64,000 nt of DNA from Oscillospiraceae bacterium (GTDB lineage: Bacteria > Bacillota > Clostridia > Oscillospirales > JAAYOS01), in the NCBI GenBank assembly GCA_031264245.1, contig JAISEG010000002.1, positions 186,001-250,000 of the forward strand. The letters run 5' to 3'. The number at the start of each line of letters is the position of its first letter. Position 1 is the stretch's first letter. Below are positions 8,359 through 18,035 of this stretch, piece by piece. Below the pieces are notes generated by a model, which saw only the letters and a program-made list of their open reading frames with translations, had not been told where the DNA came from and made no database searches. The position numbers and the translations under genes were made by a program.

Positions 8359-9387
8359 TCATTGTTCGCCCTGTTCAACCTTCATATACTCTATGTTTTC
8401 CTGAATACTCTCCACTATGCCCGAATCGGTATATTCGATAGCCTGCTTGATAGCGGAGCGGATGGTAAACGCCGTCGCCGAGCCGTGCGCCTTTATGACC
8501 GGCTTGGAGATGCCGAGCAGCGGCGTGCCGCCGGTCTCGTTGTAATCCATGAGCTTTTTAAGGTCGCGCAGGCTGTCCTTCACCGCGAGCGACGCCAGCT
8601 TGGACAGGGTGTTTTTGGTGAACATCTCCTTTAGCGCGTCCACAAAGAAAAGCCCGAGCCCCTCAATGGACTTCAGCAGTATATTCCCCGAGTATCCGTC
8701 AGCCACCACCACGTCGCAGCCGCCGAACATGATATCCCTGCCCTCAACGTTTCCGATAAACCTGATGCTTCCCCGCTCCCCCGCCTCCTTTAGCAGCTTA
8801 TACGTCTCCTTTTGCAGCGCGGTGCCCTTAGTCTCCTCGCTGCCCACATTCAGCAGCCCCACTCTCGGCTCCGGTATATTCAGTATCTTACGCACATAAA
8901 AGCTGCCCATGTACGCAAACTGCACCAGATACTCCGGGGTACACTCCACGTTCGCTCCGCAGTCTATAAGCAGCGCCTTGCCCGTCTTTGTGGGGAGCAG
9001 CGGGGGCAGCGCCGCCCGTCTTATCCCGCGTATGCGCTTGATCACCAGGGTGGACCCGGAAAGGAGGGCGCCTGTGCTTCCCGCGGAGACAAACGCGTCC
9101 CCGACCCCCTCCGCCAGCATCGCAAGCCCGACCGCCATCGAAGAATTTTTCTTTTCCCTGACCGCCGACGACGGATCGTCGGTCATCTCGATCACTTCCG
9201 GCGCGTCAACTATTTCTATGCCCTTCGGCAGCGCTCCATACCCGTTTTCATGAATAACCTCGAGTATTTTTTCACCCTTACCAACGAGGCACGCCTCAAC
9301 TCCAAATTCCTCGGCCGCCATAATCGTGCCTATGACCGCACTCCCGGGCGCGTTATCCCCGCCCATCGCATCCACTATAATCTTCAT
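8359..9387 (-). CDS. plsX: Phosphate acyltransferase PlsX
   Basis: PlsX converts acyl-ACP to acyl-phosphate at the membrane surface, the first step of the PlsX/PlsY phospholipid route. The 342-residue sequence starts MKIIVDAMGGDNAP, the family signature, and contains SAGSTGALL near 103, LLIDCGANVECTPEYL and VVADGYSGNILLKS. Length is normal. The pairing with acpP is the usual Firmicute arrangement. The start has only a weak Shine-Dalgarno but matches the family N-terminus exactly. Its stop codon abuts a short CCTCCCC/GGGGAGG palindrome. Confidence 0.97.
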   Translation of the reverse strand: MKIIVDAMGGDNAPGSAVIGTIMAAEEFGVEACLVGKGEKILEVIHENGYGALPKGIEIVDAPEVIEMTDDPSSAVREKKNSSMAVGLAMLAEGVGDAFVSAGSTGALLSGSTLVIKRIRGIRRAALPPLLPTKTGKALLIDCGANVECTPEYLVQFAYMGSFYVRKILNIPEPRVGLLNVGSEETKGTALQKETYKLLKEAGERGSIRFIGNVEGRDIMFGGCDVVVADGYSGNILLKSIEGLGLFFVDALKEMFTKNTLSKLASLAVKDSLRDLKKLMDYNETGGTPLLGISKPVIKAHGSATAFTIRSAIKQAIEYTDSGIVESIQENIEYMKVEQGEQ

Positions 9388-9447
9388 ATCAGTCGTCCGC
9401 GCGGCATAAACGTCACATCCCGCCGCGCCGCCTCCTTCCCTGTCGGA

Positions 9448-10782
9448 TTAATTTTGGGGTATGTCCAGCCCCGCCCGCAATATCGCTTTATCCAGCGCCT
9501 CCAAGGCCCTTTCGCTTATTTTCAGGTTTTTATCCCGCTTTTTCAGCTTTCCCGCACCAATGGAGAGCGGCGTCATTATTCCGAAGTTTATATTCATCGG
9601 CTGGAAGTCCCCCGCCGCGCCGCCGCTGATATACGCCGCGAGCGCGCCTGTCGCGGTGTCGCTTCCAAGCTTGAACGGAGCCACACCCAGCAGCCTTCCC
9701 GCCATGGCTGCGGCCGCGTATAAGCCCGACGCCGCCGATTCAATATACCCCTCGACCCCGGTCATCTGACCCGCGAAGCTCACTCTGGGGCATATTTTAG
9801 CCTCGTAGAACCCGCCCAGCAGCTTGGGAGAATTGAGGTATGTGTTGCGGTGCATGACACCGTACCGCACAAAGTCCGCGTTTCTGAGCGCCGGTATCAT
9901 CGAAAAGACCCGCTTCTGTTCCCCGAAGGTAAGGTGCGTCTGAAAGCCGACAAGGTTGTACAGGGTACCCTCCCTGTTGTCCTTTCTCAGCTGAACCACC
10001 GCGAAGGGCGGCTGGGAGCTCCTCGGGTCGGAGAGACCCACAGGCTTGAGCGGTCCGTAACGCAGCGTTTCATACCCCCGCCGTGCCATTACCTCCACCG
10101 GCATACAGCCCTCAAAGACCTTTTTGTCCTCGAAACCGTGTACCGCAGCCTCCTTCGCATCCTTTAATGCTTCCCAAAAAATTCTGTATTCATCCTCGGT
10201 CATCGGACAATTTATATAGTCCGCGGTGCCTTTGTTGTACCTGGAGGCAAAAAACGCGCTGTTCATATCTATCGTTGCCGCGTCGACGATAGGCGCCGCG
10301 GCGTCGTAAAAGCTGAGCGTGTCCTCCCCGCCGAAAAACCGGATAATATCCTGCGCAAGCGCGCCGGAGGTGAGCGGACCCGTTGCGACTATCACATCCC
10401 CGCTGTCCGGTATCGCGGAGACCTCGCCTCCCGTGAAGGTTATCCCGCTGTGGGAGGTCAATTTCTCCGTAATCTCGCGGGAAAACAGCTCCCTGTCCAC
10501 CGCGAGCGCGCCGCCTGCCGCAACCCTGTGCCTATCCGCCGCGTACATGACAAGGGAGCCCAGCCGACGCAGCTCCTCCTTCAGAAGCCCCGGCGCGTTT
10601 TCAAGTCCCGCCCCCCTCAGCGAGTTGGAGCAGACAAGCTCGCCGAAATTTCCGCTGTGATGGGCGGGGGACATGCTCTCAGGCTTCATGTCGCAAAGCT
10701 CCACCTCTATGCCCCTGCACGCAAGCTGCCACGCGGCTTCGCTTCCCGCAAGCCCCGCTCCGATGACCTTAACCTTCGGCAT
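9448..10782 (-). CDS. trmFO: tRNA m5U54 methyltransferase, folate- and FAD-dependent (TrmFO)
   Basis: This 444-residue flavoprotein uses methylenetetrahydrofolate to make ribothymidine at tRNA position 54. The N-terminus VKVIGAGLAGSEAAWQLA is a Rossmann FAD-binding fold. CDMKPESMSPAHHSGNFGEL and VCSNSLRG follow, both diagnostic for TrmFO/Gid. The catalytic-type Cys is in the VCSNS segment. Its ATG lies 14 bases inside the end of topA, so the pair is translationally coupled. The topA-trmFO order is conserved in Firmicutes. Confidence 0.97.
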   Translation of the reverse strand: MPKVKVIGAGLAGSEAAWQLACRGIEVELCDMKPESMSPAHHSGNFGELVCSNSLRGAGLENAPGLLKEELRRLGSLVMYAADRHRVAAGGALAVDRELFSREITEKLTSHSGITFTGGEVSAIPDSGDVIVATGPLTSGALAQDIIRFFGGEDTLSFYDAAAPIVDAATIDMNSAFFASRYNKGTADYINCPMTEDEYRIFWEALKDAKEAAVHGFEDKKVFEGCMPVEVMARRGYETLRYGPLKPVGLSDPRSSQPPFAVVQLRKDNREGTLYNLVGFQTHLTFGEQKRVFSMIPALRNADFVRYGVMHRNTYLNSPKLLGGFYEAKICPRVSFAGQMTGVEGYIESAASGLYAAAAMAGRLLGVAPFKLGSDTATGALAAYISGGAAGDFQPMNINFGIMTPLSIGAGKLKKRDKNLKISERALEALDKAILRAGLDIPQN

Positions 10783-13105
10783 CCCCCGCCTCCGTTTTCT
10801 TCGCTGTCCTTTTAGCCGGCTTCTTTGCTTCGGATTTTGAAGCGGAGGTTTTATCCGGCGCTGCCGTCTTTTTAGACCCGCTTTTTTTCGCAGCGGCGGT
10901 CTTTTTCGCAGCGGCTTTCTTCGCGGCCGGCTTCTTTGCCGCCGTCTTTTTCGCCTTCTTTTCTTCCCCGGCGGTCTCGGAGGTCTCGCCGTCCTCCGTT
11001 TTTACCCTCTTTTTGTAGCCCCTCTTGTCCTCCGGGAGGAAGAGAGCGCATTCCGGATTGACGCAGAAGGGCTTCTTCTGTCCCTTGCCGGACAGCTTGA
11101 ACATTGTCAGCCCACATTCGGGGCACTGATCGGCGACCGGGATGTCCCATGTCATAAAATCGCACGCGGGATGGTTTTCGCAGCCGTAGTAAGTATAGTT
11201 GTTTTTTGACTTCTTCTTGAGCACCGATCCGCCGCACTTGGGGCAGAAGCCGGGGGTCGGCTCGGTTATCGCCTTTGTAAATTTGCAGTCGGGGTAGCCC
11301 GGGCAGGCGAGAAACCGCCCGAAGCGGCCGCTTTTGATGACCATGTTGCGCCCGCACAGCTCGCAGACGACATCGGTCTCCTCGTCCGGCACCTTTATCC
11401 TCTCGTTCTTGAGCGCCTCCTCAGCCTCCTCCATCTTCTTTTCGAAATCGGAATAGAAGCTTTCGAGCAGCCGGCGCCACTCCTGCTTGCCCTCCCCCAC
11501 CTCGTCGAGCTGCTTTTCCATCCTGGCGGTAAACTCGATGTCGATGATGTTGTCAAACCTGTCCTTCATAAGCTGGGTGATCACCTCGCCCAGCGGGGTG
11601 GGGCGCAGGCTTTTTTGTTCCTTTATGACATATTCCCTGCTCAGTATTGTTGAAATAGTCGGCGCGTAAGTGGACGGGCGGCCCACTCCGTTCTCCTCCA
11701 TCGCCTTTATAAGCGACGCCTCGGTGTAACGCGGAGGCGGGATGGTGAAGTGCTGGCCCGGCAGAAGCTCGGCAAGGGTGAGCGCCTGACCCTCGGAAAG
11801 CGCGGGAAGCTTCGCGGTCTCCTCCTCGTCCGGTTCGTCCTTTCCCTCCTCGTATACGGCGGTAAAGCCCGCAAAGTTTATCCGCTGGCTTGTCGCGCGG
11901 AAAATATACCCCGCGGCCTCGGTCTCCACAGCCTGGGTGTCATATACCGCGTTTTCCATCTGGCAGGCAAGAAACCTGCTCCATATCAGCTTGTACAGCC
12001 GGTACTGGTCGGAGGTGAGCGAATCCTTGATGTCCTCGGGAATGAGCGTCACGTCTGACGGGCGGATCGCCTCATGCGCGTCCTGCGCCGTGCTTTTCGT
12101 CTTATATTTCCTCGGCTCCTTCGGCAGGTATTTCTCACCGTACCGGCTGGAAACCAGCGCGCGCACCGACTGTATGGCTTCGTCGGATATGCGAAGCGAA
12201 TCGGTTCTCATGTAGGTGATAAGCCCGACGTTGCCGATACCCTGGATATTTATTCCCTCATACAGCTGCTGGGCAATCGACATCGCGCGCCTGGACTGCA
12301 TACCCAGCTTTCTCGACGCCTCCTGTTGCAGCGTCGAGGTTATAAACGGCGGCGCGGGTGAGCGTCTTTTCTGCCCGTTCTTCACCGAGCGGACGGAAAA
12401 CGCGGCGTCCTCCACAGCCCTTTGAACCGCCAGCGTCTCTTCCTCGCTTGAAAGCTCCAGCTTCTCCGTCGTTGTTCCGTAAAAGCCCGCCTTGAATATG
12501 TGCCCGTCCGCGACGCTCAGCAGCACGTCGAGGCTCCAGTATTCCACAGGGACAAAGGCGCGTATCTCGTTTTCCCTGTCCACGGCGAGCCTTGTCGCCA
12601 CCGACTGGACCCTGCCCGCCGAAAGTCCCCTCTTTATTTTCCGCCACAGCAGCGGACTTAGCTCGTAGCCCACTATCCGGTCGAGAATCCGCCGCGCCTG
12701 CTGCGCGTCGACAAGGTCCATATCAATAGCCCTCGGCTTTGATATGGCGTCTCTGACTACGTTCTTTGTTATCTCGTTGAAGGTCACCCGCAGCGCCTTA
12801 TCCTCCGGGATTTCCAGAAGCTCCTTCAAATGCCAGGATATCGCTTCCCCCTCCCGGTCGGGGTCGGTCGCGAGATATATCTTATCGCTCTCCTCCGCCG
12901 ACTTCCTGAGGTCCTTTATCATGTCGTCCTTGCCCTTGATAGGCTGATAATCGGGGATAAAGCCACCCTCGATATTCACCCCCATCTTGGACTTCGGCAA
13001 ATCGCGCAGGTGTCCCATCGACGCCTTGACCCTATATCCCGCGCCAAGATATTTTTCTATTGTTTTAGCCTTTGCGGGCGATTCGACAATAACTAAATCC
13101 GCCAT
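10769..13105 (-). CDS. topA: DNA topoisomerase I (type IA)
   Basis: This enzyme relaxes negative supercoils by single-strand passage. It has 778 residues. The Toprim domain opens LVIVESPAKAKTIEKYLG (catalytic E8) and includes DPDREGEAI near 81-89. The active tyrosine is Y298 in GLITYMRTDS. Three C4 zinc ribbons follow at about 580-700 (CELCGRN...CPGYPDC, CPKCGG..., CPECGL...). A tail of about 70 residues rich in Lys and Ala with KKTAAKK-type repeats ends the protein and probably adds non-specific DNA affinity. AAGGAG precedes the ATG. Confidence 0.97.
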   Translation of the reverse strand: MADLVIVESPAKAKTIEKYLGAGYRVKASMGHLRDLPKSKMGVNIEGGFIPDYQPIKGKDDMIKDLRKSAEESDKIYLATDPDREGEAISWHLKELLEIPEDKALRVTFNEITKNVVRDAISKPRAIDMDLVDAQQARRILDRIVGYELSPLLWRKIKRGLSAGRVQSVATRLAVDRENEIRAFVPVEYWSLDVLLSVADGHIFKAGFYGTTTEKLELSSEEETLAVQRAVEDAAFSVRSVKNGQKRRSPAPPFITSTLQQEASRKLGMQSRRAMSIAQQLYEGINIQGIGNVGLITYMRTDSLRISDEAIQSVRALVSSRYGEKYLPKEPRKYKTKSTAQDAHEAIRPSDVTLIPEDIKDSLTSDQYRLYKLIWSRFLACQMENAVYDTQAVETEAAGYIFRATSQRINFAGFTAVYEEGKDEPDEEETAKLPALSEGQALTLAELLPGQHFTIPPPRYTEASLIKAMEENGVGRPSTYAPTISTILSREYVIKEQKSLRPTPLGEVITQLMKDRFDNIIDIEFTARMEKQLDEVGEGKQEWRRLLESFYSDFEKKMEEAEEALKNERIKVPDEETDVVCELCGRNMVIKSGRFGRFLACPGYPDCKFTKAITEPTPGFCPKCGGSVLKKKSKNNYTYYGCENHPACDFMTWDIPVADQCPECGLTMFKLSGKGQKKPFCVNPECALFLPEDKRGYKKRVKTEDGETSETAGEEKKAKKTAAKKPAAKKAAAKKTAAAKKSGSKKTAAPDKTSASKSEAKKPAKRTAKKTEAGDAEG

Positions 13106-13134
13106 TCACTCTGCTCCTTAAAATAGTCCAAAAA

Positions 13135-14355
13135 TCATTTTAAAAATAGATCGCTCAGCCCGTGCCTTTTCCCCGGGAAGGATACCACTATGCCGTCCAG
13201 CTCCAGAAGAGTGAGTTCGGCAAGCACGTCCCGCAGGCTGAGACCGGTGAGCCCCATGATATCGTCCACCTGTTTTGGTATATCCGCAATAGATACTATA
13301 ATCTTCCTTCGGCATTCTGTAAAGTCTTTTATTTTTTCGCTCAGCGGCGCGCGGGGCTCCTCTTCCTTTTCCGGCGTATCGTTTTTCCTGTCCTTAGCGC
13401 GGGATTTTACCGTGAGCATGGTATTTGAAATAACCGCGCGGTCCGCGCCTTCACCCCGCCCGGTTATCAATATCTTATGTGGAAATACATTTGTGTATTC
13501 GCTGAGCACGTCCCACGCGTCCGAAACAAGCTTTGCCCCCGACTTGATGAGGTTGTTTGCGCCCTCGCTCTCCCTGACATATATGCTGCCCGGCACGGCA
13601 AATACGTCCCGCCCCTCCTCAAGAGCGTAATTAGCGGTTATGTTTGTCCCGCTGTGCCTCGGAGCCTCCACCACAAGCACCCCCAGGCTCAGTCCGCTCA
13701 TTATCCTGTTGCGCACGGGGAAATGTATCCCCAGCGGCCGTGTTCCGGGCGGATACTCGGAGATGACGACGCCGGACGCGATTATGTCCTCGTATAGCTG
13801 CCTGTTCTCCGGAGGATATACCACATCCACCCCGCCGCCGAGCACAGCCGCCGTCATTTTTCCCGCCTTGAGCGCCCCGATATGCGCGGCTGAATCCAGC
13901 CCCGCCGCCATACCGGACACTATGTAGCCGCCGCCCGCCGCGATATCATGCGCCAGCCGCTCAGCCGCGGTCACACCGTAGGCGGTGCATTTTCGCGTCC
14001 CTATGACCGCTATCGCCGCTTCCTCGTCGAAAACCGGCATAGTCCCCTTATAATACAGCAGGATAGGGGGAACTCCGATATTTTTCAGCCTGTCCGGATA
14101 CTCCGCGTCCTGCATGGTCATAAGCTTTATTTGCCCACGGTCGCAGGCTTCAAATATCCTGTCCGCGGTCTCAAAGCTCTTGTCGCCGAGTATATCCGCT
14201 TCCGCCCCTGTTATCCCGTCCGCCTTCAGGTAATCCCCGCGCTCGGCGTAGTAAAGGTTCTCCAGCGTTCCGAAGTGACTGATAAGCTCCTGACACGCCG
14301 CCGGTTTAATTCCGGTCTTTGATGAAAGCCAGACCCAATATTTCAGCTGCGCCAT
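13135..14355 (-). CDS. dprA: DNA-processing protein DprA
   Basis: DprA loads RecA on incoming single-stranded DNA during transformation. The 406-residue sequence has an N-terminal HhH-like part, a Rossmann DprA core from AIAVIGTRKCTAYG (about 114-127) through VSGMAAGLDSAAHIGAL and VLGGGVDVVYPPENRQLY to FPVRNRIMSGLS, and a C-terminal winged helix (about 355-406). It lies upstream of topA, as in many Firmicutes. With comM at 53105 it hints at natural competence, but no DNA-uptake genes are in the window. Confidence 0.96.
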   Translation of the reverse strand: MAQLKYWVWLSSKTGIKPAACQELISHFGTLENLYYAERGDYLKADGITGAEADILGDKSFETADRIFEACDRGQIKLMTMQDAEYPDRLKNIGVPPILLYYKGTMPVFDEEAAIAVIGTRKCTAYGVTAAERLAHDIAAGGGYIVSGMAAGLDSAAHIGALKAGKMTAAVLGGGVDVVYPPENRQLYEDIIASGVVISEYPPGTRPLGIHFPVRNRIMSGLSLGVLVVEAPRHSGTNITANYALEEGRDVFAVPGSIYVRESEGANNLIKSGAKLVSDAWDVLSEYTNVFPHKILITGRGEGADRAVISNTMLTVKSRAKDRKNDTPEKEEEPRAPLSEKIKDFTECRRKIIVSIADIPKQVDDIMGLTGLSLRDVLAELTLLELDGIVVSFPGKRHGLSDLFLK

Positions 14356-14402
14356 TTTTTATCACCGCACCCTTCCTTATTTGACGCCCATACCAATCAG
14401 TG

Positions 14403-15167
14403 TTACAGACTGCCTCTTTTTGCCTCCCACATGGTTATGGCGGCGGCCTGCGCCGCGTTGAGCGATTCGGTCCCGTTTCTCATCGGTATTGCGTAGCTCC
14501 CCCCGCACAGCCGGAGCAGGGCGGCGGATATCCCGTTCCCCTCGTTTCCGATGACCGGGGTCACTTTGTCCCACTCTACATTCCTGATATCTGTCTCGCC
14601 GTCCGCCGCGGCCGCGTACAGCGCCGTCCCGCCGCCCAGCGCCGCGATTATCTCCTCCGTGCCGCATTCCATTACCGGCACCCTGAAAACCGCTCCCATC
14701 GACGCCCTGACCGCCTTATACCCAAACGGATCGGCGCAGCCTCCGTGCAATATCACGCCTGCCATCCCCGCGGCGGCGGCGGTGCGTATTATTGTCCCTA
14801 CGTTTCCCGGGTCCTGCAAGCCGTCCAGCAATATTCCGCCCTTCAGCGTTACCTCCCGCCTTTCAGGCAGCGCGGCTGTAAATATCACCCCCTGGGAGCT
14901 TTCCTGCGAGGAGATATATTCAAACAGTCCGTCCGGCAGCGAGACGATCCTCACACCGCCCGGAAGAACCGACGTATCGAAGCTCTCAGCCCCGCCGTCC
15001 GACAGTATAACAGCGCTTATGTCCGAGCCGGAGGAAACGGCGTCCAGAAGAAGCTTGGAGCCCTCGGCTATGAACATACCGTGTTCACGCCGGTATTTCC
15101 TGCTTGAAAACAGCTTAATTACATGCGCGATGAGCGGATTCTTTTTTGATGTAATGTACTCCGGCAT
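14403..15167 (-). CDS. SpoU/TrmH-family RNA 2'-O-ribose methyltransferase
   Basis: A 254-residue SPOUT enzyme that methylates rRNA or tRNA ribose from S-adenosylmethionine. An N-terminal substrate-binding part starts ITSKKNPLIAHVIKL and has FIAEGSKLLLDA. The knotted domain shows motif 1 LDGLQDPGNVGTIIRTA (about 142-158), motif 2 VIGNEGNGIS and motif 3 IPMRNGTESLNAAQAAAI. The exact target (23S G2251 or another site) cannot be decided. It is followed by dprA after 47 bases. Confidence 0.92.
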   Translation of the reverse strand: MPEYITSKKNPLIAHVIKLFSSRKYRREHGMFIAEGSKLLLDAVSSGSDISAVILSDGGAESFDTSVLPGGVRIVSLPDGLFEYISSQESSQGVIFTAALPERREVTLKGGILLDGLQDPGNVGTIIRTAAAAGMAGVILHGGCADPFGYKAVRASMGAVFRVPVMECGTEEIIAALGGGTALYAAAADGETDIRNVEWDKVTPVIGNEGNGISAALLRLCGGSYAIPMRNGTESLNAAQAAAITMWEAKRGSL

Positions 15168-15212
15168 TTATATCACCGCACCTTTGCTTCCCCTGTTAAA
15201 AAGCTCAAGTCT

Positions 15213-15875
15213 TCAAGCCTTCCCGTCCGTAACGGAGGTCAGATCGTCGTCTTTTCCAATCAAAACCAGTATATCACCCTTGTCAATAATATATTCAGCC
15301 GAGGGTGAGGCTGTGAATAACGTCCGGTTTCTGTTGTGCGCCGCAAGGACGGTAATGCCGTACCTTGCCCGTATATTCAGCGTCCCTATCGACTTGCCCG
15401 CCCAGTCGGACGGGGCGCTGCACTCTATTATGCTGTAGTCCTCGGACAGCTCGATGTAGTCGATCATGCTCGCGTTGGACATGGTCTGCGCAAGCCGCTT
15501 TCCCATGTCCCGCTCAGGTATAAGAACCCTGTCCGCCCCCACACGCTCGAGTACACGCTTATGATTTTCATTTTTCGCCTTGCATATGACCGTCTTCATC
15601 CCCATGTCCTTGAGCAGGAGGGTCACAAGCACGCTGTCCTCAATGTTGCCGCCTATCCCGACAATGGCGCAGTCAAAGTTTCTAACCCCGATCGAACGCA
15701 TGACCTCTTCATCCTTCGCGTCACATACCATCGAATGGGTCACCCTGTCCGCAATGCTTCCGACCTTCTCCTCATTTTCGTCTATGGCGAGCACCTCGTT
15801 GCCTATCTCCATCAGTTCCTCCGCCACAGCCGAGCCGAAGCGTCCAAGTCCGATTACAATATATGATTTTCTCAT
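15213..15875 (-). CDS. ktrA: Potassium-uptake regulatory subunit (KtrA/TrkA, RCK domain)
   Basis: This 220-residue cytoplasmic ring subunit gates a KtrB/TrkH channel in response to nucleotides. Residues 5-16 show the GxGxxG fold (VIGLGRFGSAVA), and AIDENEEKV has the acidic end of beta-2 that holds NAD/ATP ribose. The RCK_N domain spans about 1-125 and the RCK_C domain about 140-218. It lies 35 bases after the membrane subunit gene, and GGAGG precedes its ATG. Confidence 0.93.
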   Translation of the reverse strand: MRKSYIVIGLGRFGSAVAEELMEIGNEVLAIDENEEKVGSIADRVTHSMVCDAKDEEVMRSIGVRNFDCAIVGIGGNIEDSVLVTLLLKDMGMKTVICKAKNENHKRVLERVGADRVLIPERDMGKRLAQTMSNASMIDYIELSEDYSIIECSAPSDWAGKSIGTLNIRARYGITVLAAHNRNRTLFTASPSAEYIIDKGDILVLIGKDDDLTSVTDGKA

Positions 15876-15910
15876 TTGCGCTTATCCTCCAAATTCCGGA
15901 ATATCCGAGC

Positions 15911-17272
15911 CTATCCTATCAATATCTGCGTATCCGGATAGTGTATCTTTTCTTTCCTTGTGCCGGTCACAAGGGTGGATATCCCAAACGTCATCATTCC
16001 CACCCGGCCTAAAAACATCAGCGCCGCGAGAGCCGTGAGCGACGGCGCACTGAGCGTCCCGAGTGACTCGAACCTGAGCCCCAGCGTCGTCACCGCCGAA
16101 AGCGCGATACCAAACGCCTCCCCCATATCGAGGCTGTCACATACAAGCAGCACAGCCATCCCCGCGGTCAGCGAGACGAGCACAATAAAAAACATCGTCA
16201 TACAGTCGTGTACTTTCTCCTGCGGCACGTGTCTGCCCGCGATGTTTACCTCCCGCTTCCCTCTTATCGTCTCCGCCGCACTGATAACAAGTATTGCCGC
16301 CGCCACAGTCTTTAAGCCCCCCGCCGTAGACCCCGGGGAGCCTCCGATTACCATAAGTATCACGGTCAGAAGCTTTGAGGGACCGGTCAGGAGGGTGTGG
16401 TCGACAGTCAGCATACCCGACGTTCTCATCGCGGCGGACTGGTAGAGCGCGGCGAGCGCCTTGCCCGGAAGGGAAAAGCCCCCGATAGTGCCCGGATTTG
16501 AGTATTCAAAAACAAAGTAGAGCAGCCCGCCCAGAGCAATAAGCAGCCCGCTCATCACAATAACCAGCTTTGAATGGAGCATCAGCTCGCCAAAGCTTCT
16601 TTTCCGGTAGATATCCTCCCACACAAAAAATCCGAGTCCGCCCACCACAATAAGCCCGCCCAGCGTCAGGCATACTATCGGGTTAGTTGCGTACTCGGAA
16701 AATCCGGCGAAGGAAGCGGTCTCTCCCATCAGGTCAAGCCCGGCGTTGCAAAAAGCCGACACCGAGTGAAAGATACCCTTTATAAGCGCGCCGAAAAAAC
16801 CAAATCTCTTCCAGAAGCAGAGGGTCAGCAGCACAGCCCCCGCCCCTTCAAAGATAAGCGTACCGTATAAAACGTGCCGCACCGTTCTGACGACGCCGTT
16901 GATATCATTCAGGCTCAGCGACTGAACCATTATAAGCCGTTCCTTCAGACCTATGGTTCTGCCGAGCAAAAAGGAAAAAATTGATACAAAGCACATGAAG
17001 CCCAGCCCGCCTATTTGTATCAAGGCAAGCAAGACCCCCTGACCCAGCGGCGACCAGTAGCTCCACACGTCCCACATCGTAAAGCCTGTGACGCACACCG
17101 CCGAGGCCGAGGCAAAAAAGCTGTGGATAAAGCTTGTCCCCTCCCCGCTTTTTGAGCACACCGGGAGCATCAGAATAAGCGTGCCGGCAAAAATCAGCGC
17201 CACAAACACCAGCGGCACAGACCTTGTGGGACTCAGCCTATCTATTCTCCTGAATAACTTTTTTATCAACAT
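15911..17272 (-). CDS. ktrB: Potassium-uptake membrane subunit (KtrB/TrkH family)
   Basis: A polytopic transporter of about 453 residues in four repeated M1-P-M2 units. Selectivity-filter-like segments are seen at ASAVCVTGF, SVSAFCNAGLDL, AAMRTSGML and ALSAVTTLGL, each with the conserved Gly or its equivalent. The frame extends 5 codons further to a TTG at 17287; the ATG at 17272 begins MLIKKLFRRIDRLSP and fits the family better, although the GAGGA site lies nearer the TTG. It forms a two-gene unit with ktrA. Confidence 0.92.
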   Translation of the reverse strand: MLIKKLFRRIDRLSPTRSVPLVFVALIFAGTLILMLPVCSKSGEGTSFIHSFFASASAVCVTGFTMWDVWSYWSPLGQGVLLALIQIGGLGFMCFVSIFSFLLGRTIGLKERLIMVQSLSLNDINGVVRTVRHVLYGTLIFEGAGAVLLTLCFWKRFGFFGALIKGIFHSVSAFCNAGLDLMGETASFAGFSEYATNPIVCLTLGGLIVVGGLGFFVWEDIYRKRSFGELMLHSKLVIVMSGLLIALGGLLYFVFEYSNPGTIGGFSLPGKALAALYQSAAMRTSGMLTVDHTLLTGPSKLLTVILMVIGGSPGSTAGGLKTVAAAILVISAAETIRGKREVNIAGRHVPQEKVHDCMTMFFIVLVSLTAGMAVLLVCDSLDMGEAFGIALSAVTTLGLRFESLGTLSAPSLTALAALMFLGRVGMMTFGISTLVTGTRKEKIHYPDTQILIG

Positions 17273-17324
17273 ACAGCAGAACTTCAATCCTCAAAAAATT
17301 TATTTTTCTGCAAACCGGTCTCTG

Positions 17325-17975
17325 TTATTCAGCCGCCGTCAGGCTGTTTATGACCTTCACGGCGGAGGCATATCTTTCAATATACTTCCCGTCGTCCTTT
17401 TTGTCATATCTCCAGCCCTTGACGCACAGGTAGTAGCCTGTGTCCACCACCAGAATACGCTCAAACACGGGCAGGTCATTTACATAATAAAACGGATCGG
17501 TATCCGAGGCTATCCCGAAGTCGGCAAGCGACTCGTAGTTGTCCGCTTCGAACCGCCCTCTCAGCGTCTCGTCGAAGAGGAACAGCACCTTGTCGGCGTC
17601 CGCCATGAACGCCATGTCCAGCGCCTGGAGCTGAATTGTCCCTGTCTCAGTGTCCGCGGCGATACCCTCCAGCTCGCTGCTGTCAAGGGTCGGGGTATAT
17701 ACATCCACCCGCACAATGACCTCGCCGTCGCCGTTCACATCCCCCACGGTCTCTTCGATTACGCTCTTCAGCTCCGCGAGATCGTCCTGCGTGAGGATAT
17801 CTATCGTCCCGACCGACAAAATGAAATCGGGTCTATTCCCGCTGTACGCGTCATGCAGCAGATATACCGCCATCGCGACGCCTATTACGGCAATGACGGT
17901 TATCAGTAAGTAATGGGGTACAAACACATTTTTCATCCAGTACCCAAACGTCATTTTTCGTTTCTCTTCCGCCAT
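17325..17975 (-). CDS. Unknown single-pass membrane protein
   Basis: I do not recognise this 216-residue protein. A cytoplasmic N-terminus (MAEEKRKMTFGYWMKNVF) precedes one transmembrane segment at about 21-41. The rest is an acidic extracytoplasmic domain rich in beta/alpha alternation (VIVRVDVYTPTL, ADKVLFLFDETLRG, ILVVDTGYYLCVKGW) that could be a small Rossmann-like or solute-binding fold. The ATG at 17975 has AAGGAAGG 12 nt upstream, and an earlier ATG at 17987 overlaps that site. It lies 60 bases after lysS and before ktrB, so it is probably cotranscribed with either. Confidence 0.75.
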   Translation of the reverse strand: MAEEKRKMTFGYWMKNVFVPHYLLITVIAVIGVAMAVYLLHDAYSGNRPDFILSVGTIDILTQDDLAELKSVIEETVGDVNGDGEVIVRVDVYTPTLDSSELEGIAADTETGTIQLQALDMAFMADADKVLFLFDETLRGRFEADNYESLADFGIASDTDPFYYVNDLPVFERILVVDTGYYLCVKGWRYDKKDDGKYIERYASAVKVINSLTAAE

Positions 17976-18035
17976 GCTTATGACCATCCTTCCTTGTCCA
18001 TGGGATTTTGCCCGGTTATACGGCAAACCCCTCGG

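Noticed and set aside
8812-9723. A 303-codon plus-strand frame opposite plsX and trmFO
   Set aside because: It spans two well-supported genes on the other strand and has no recognisable domain.
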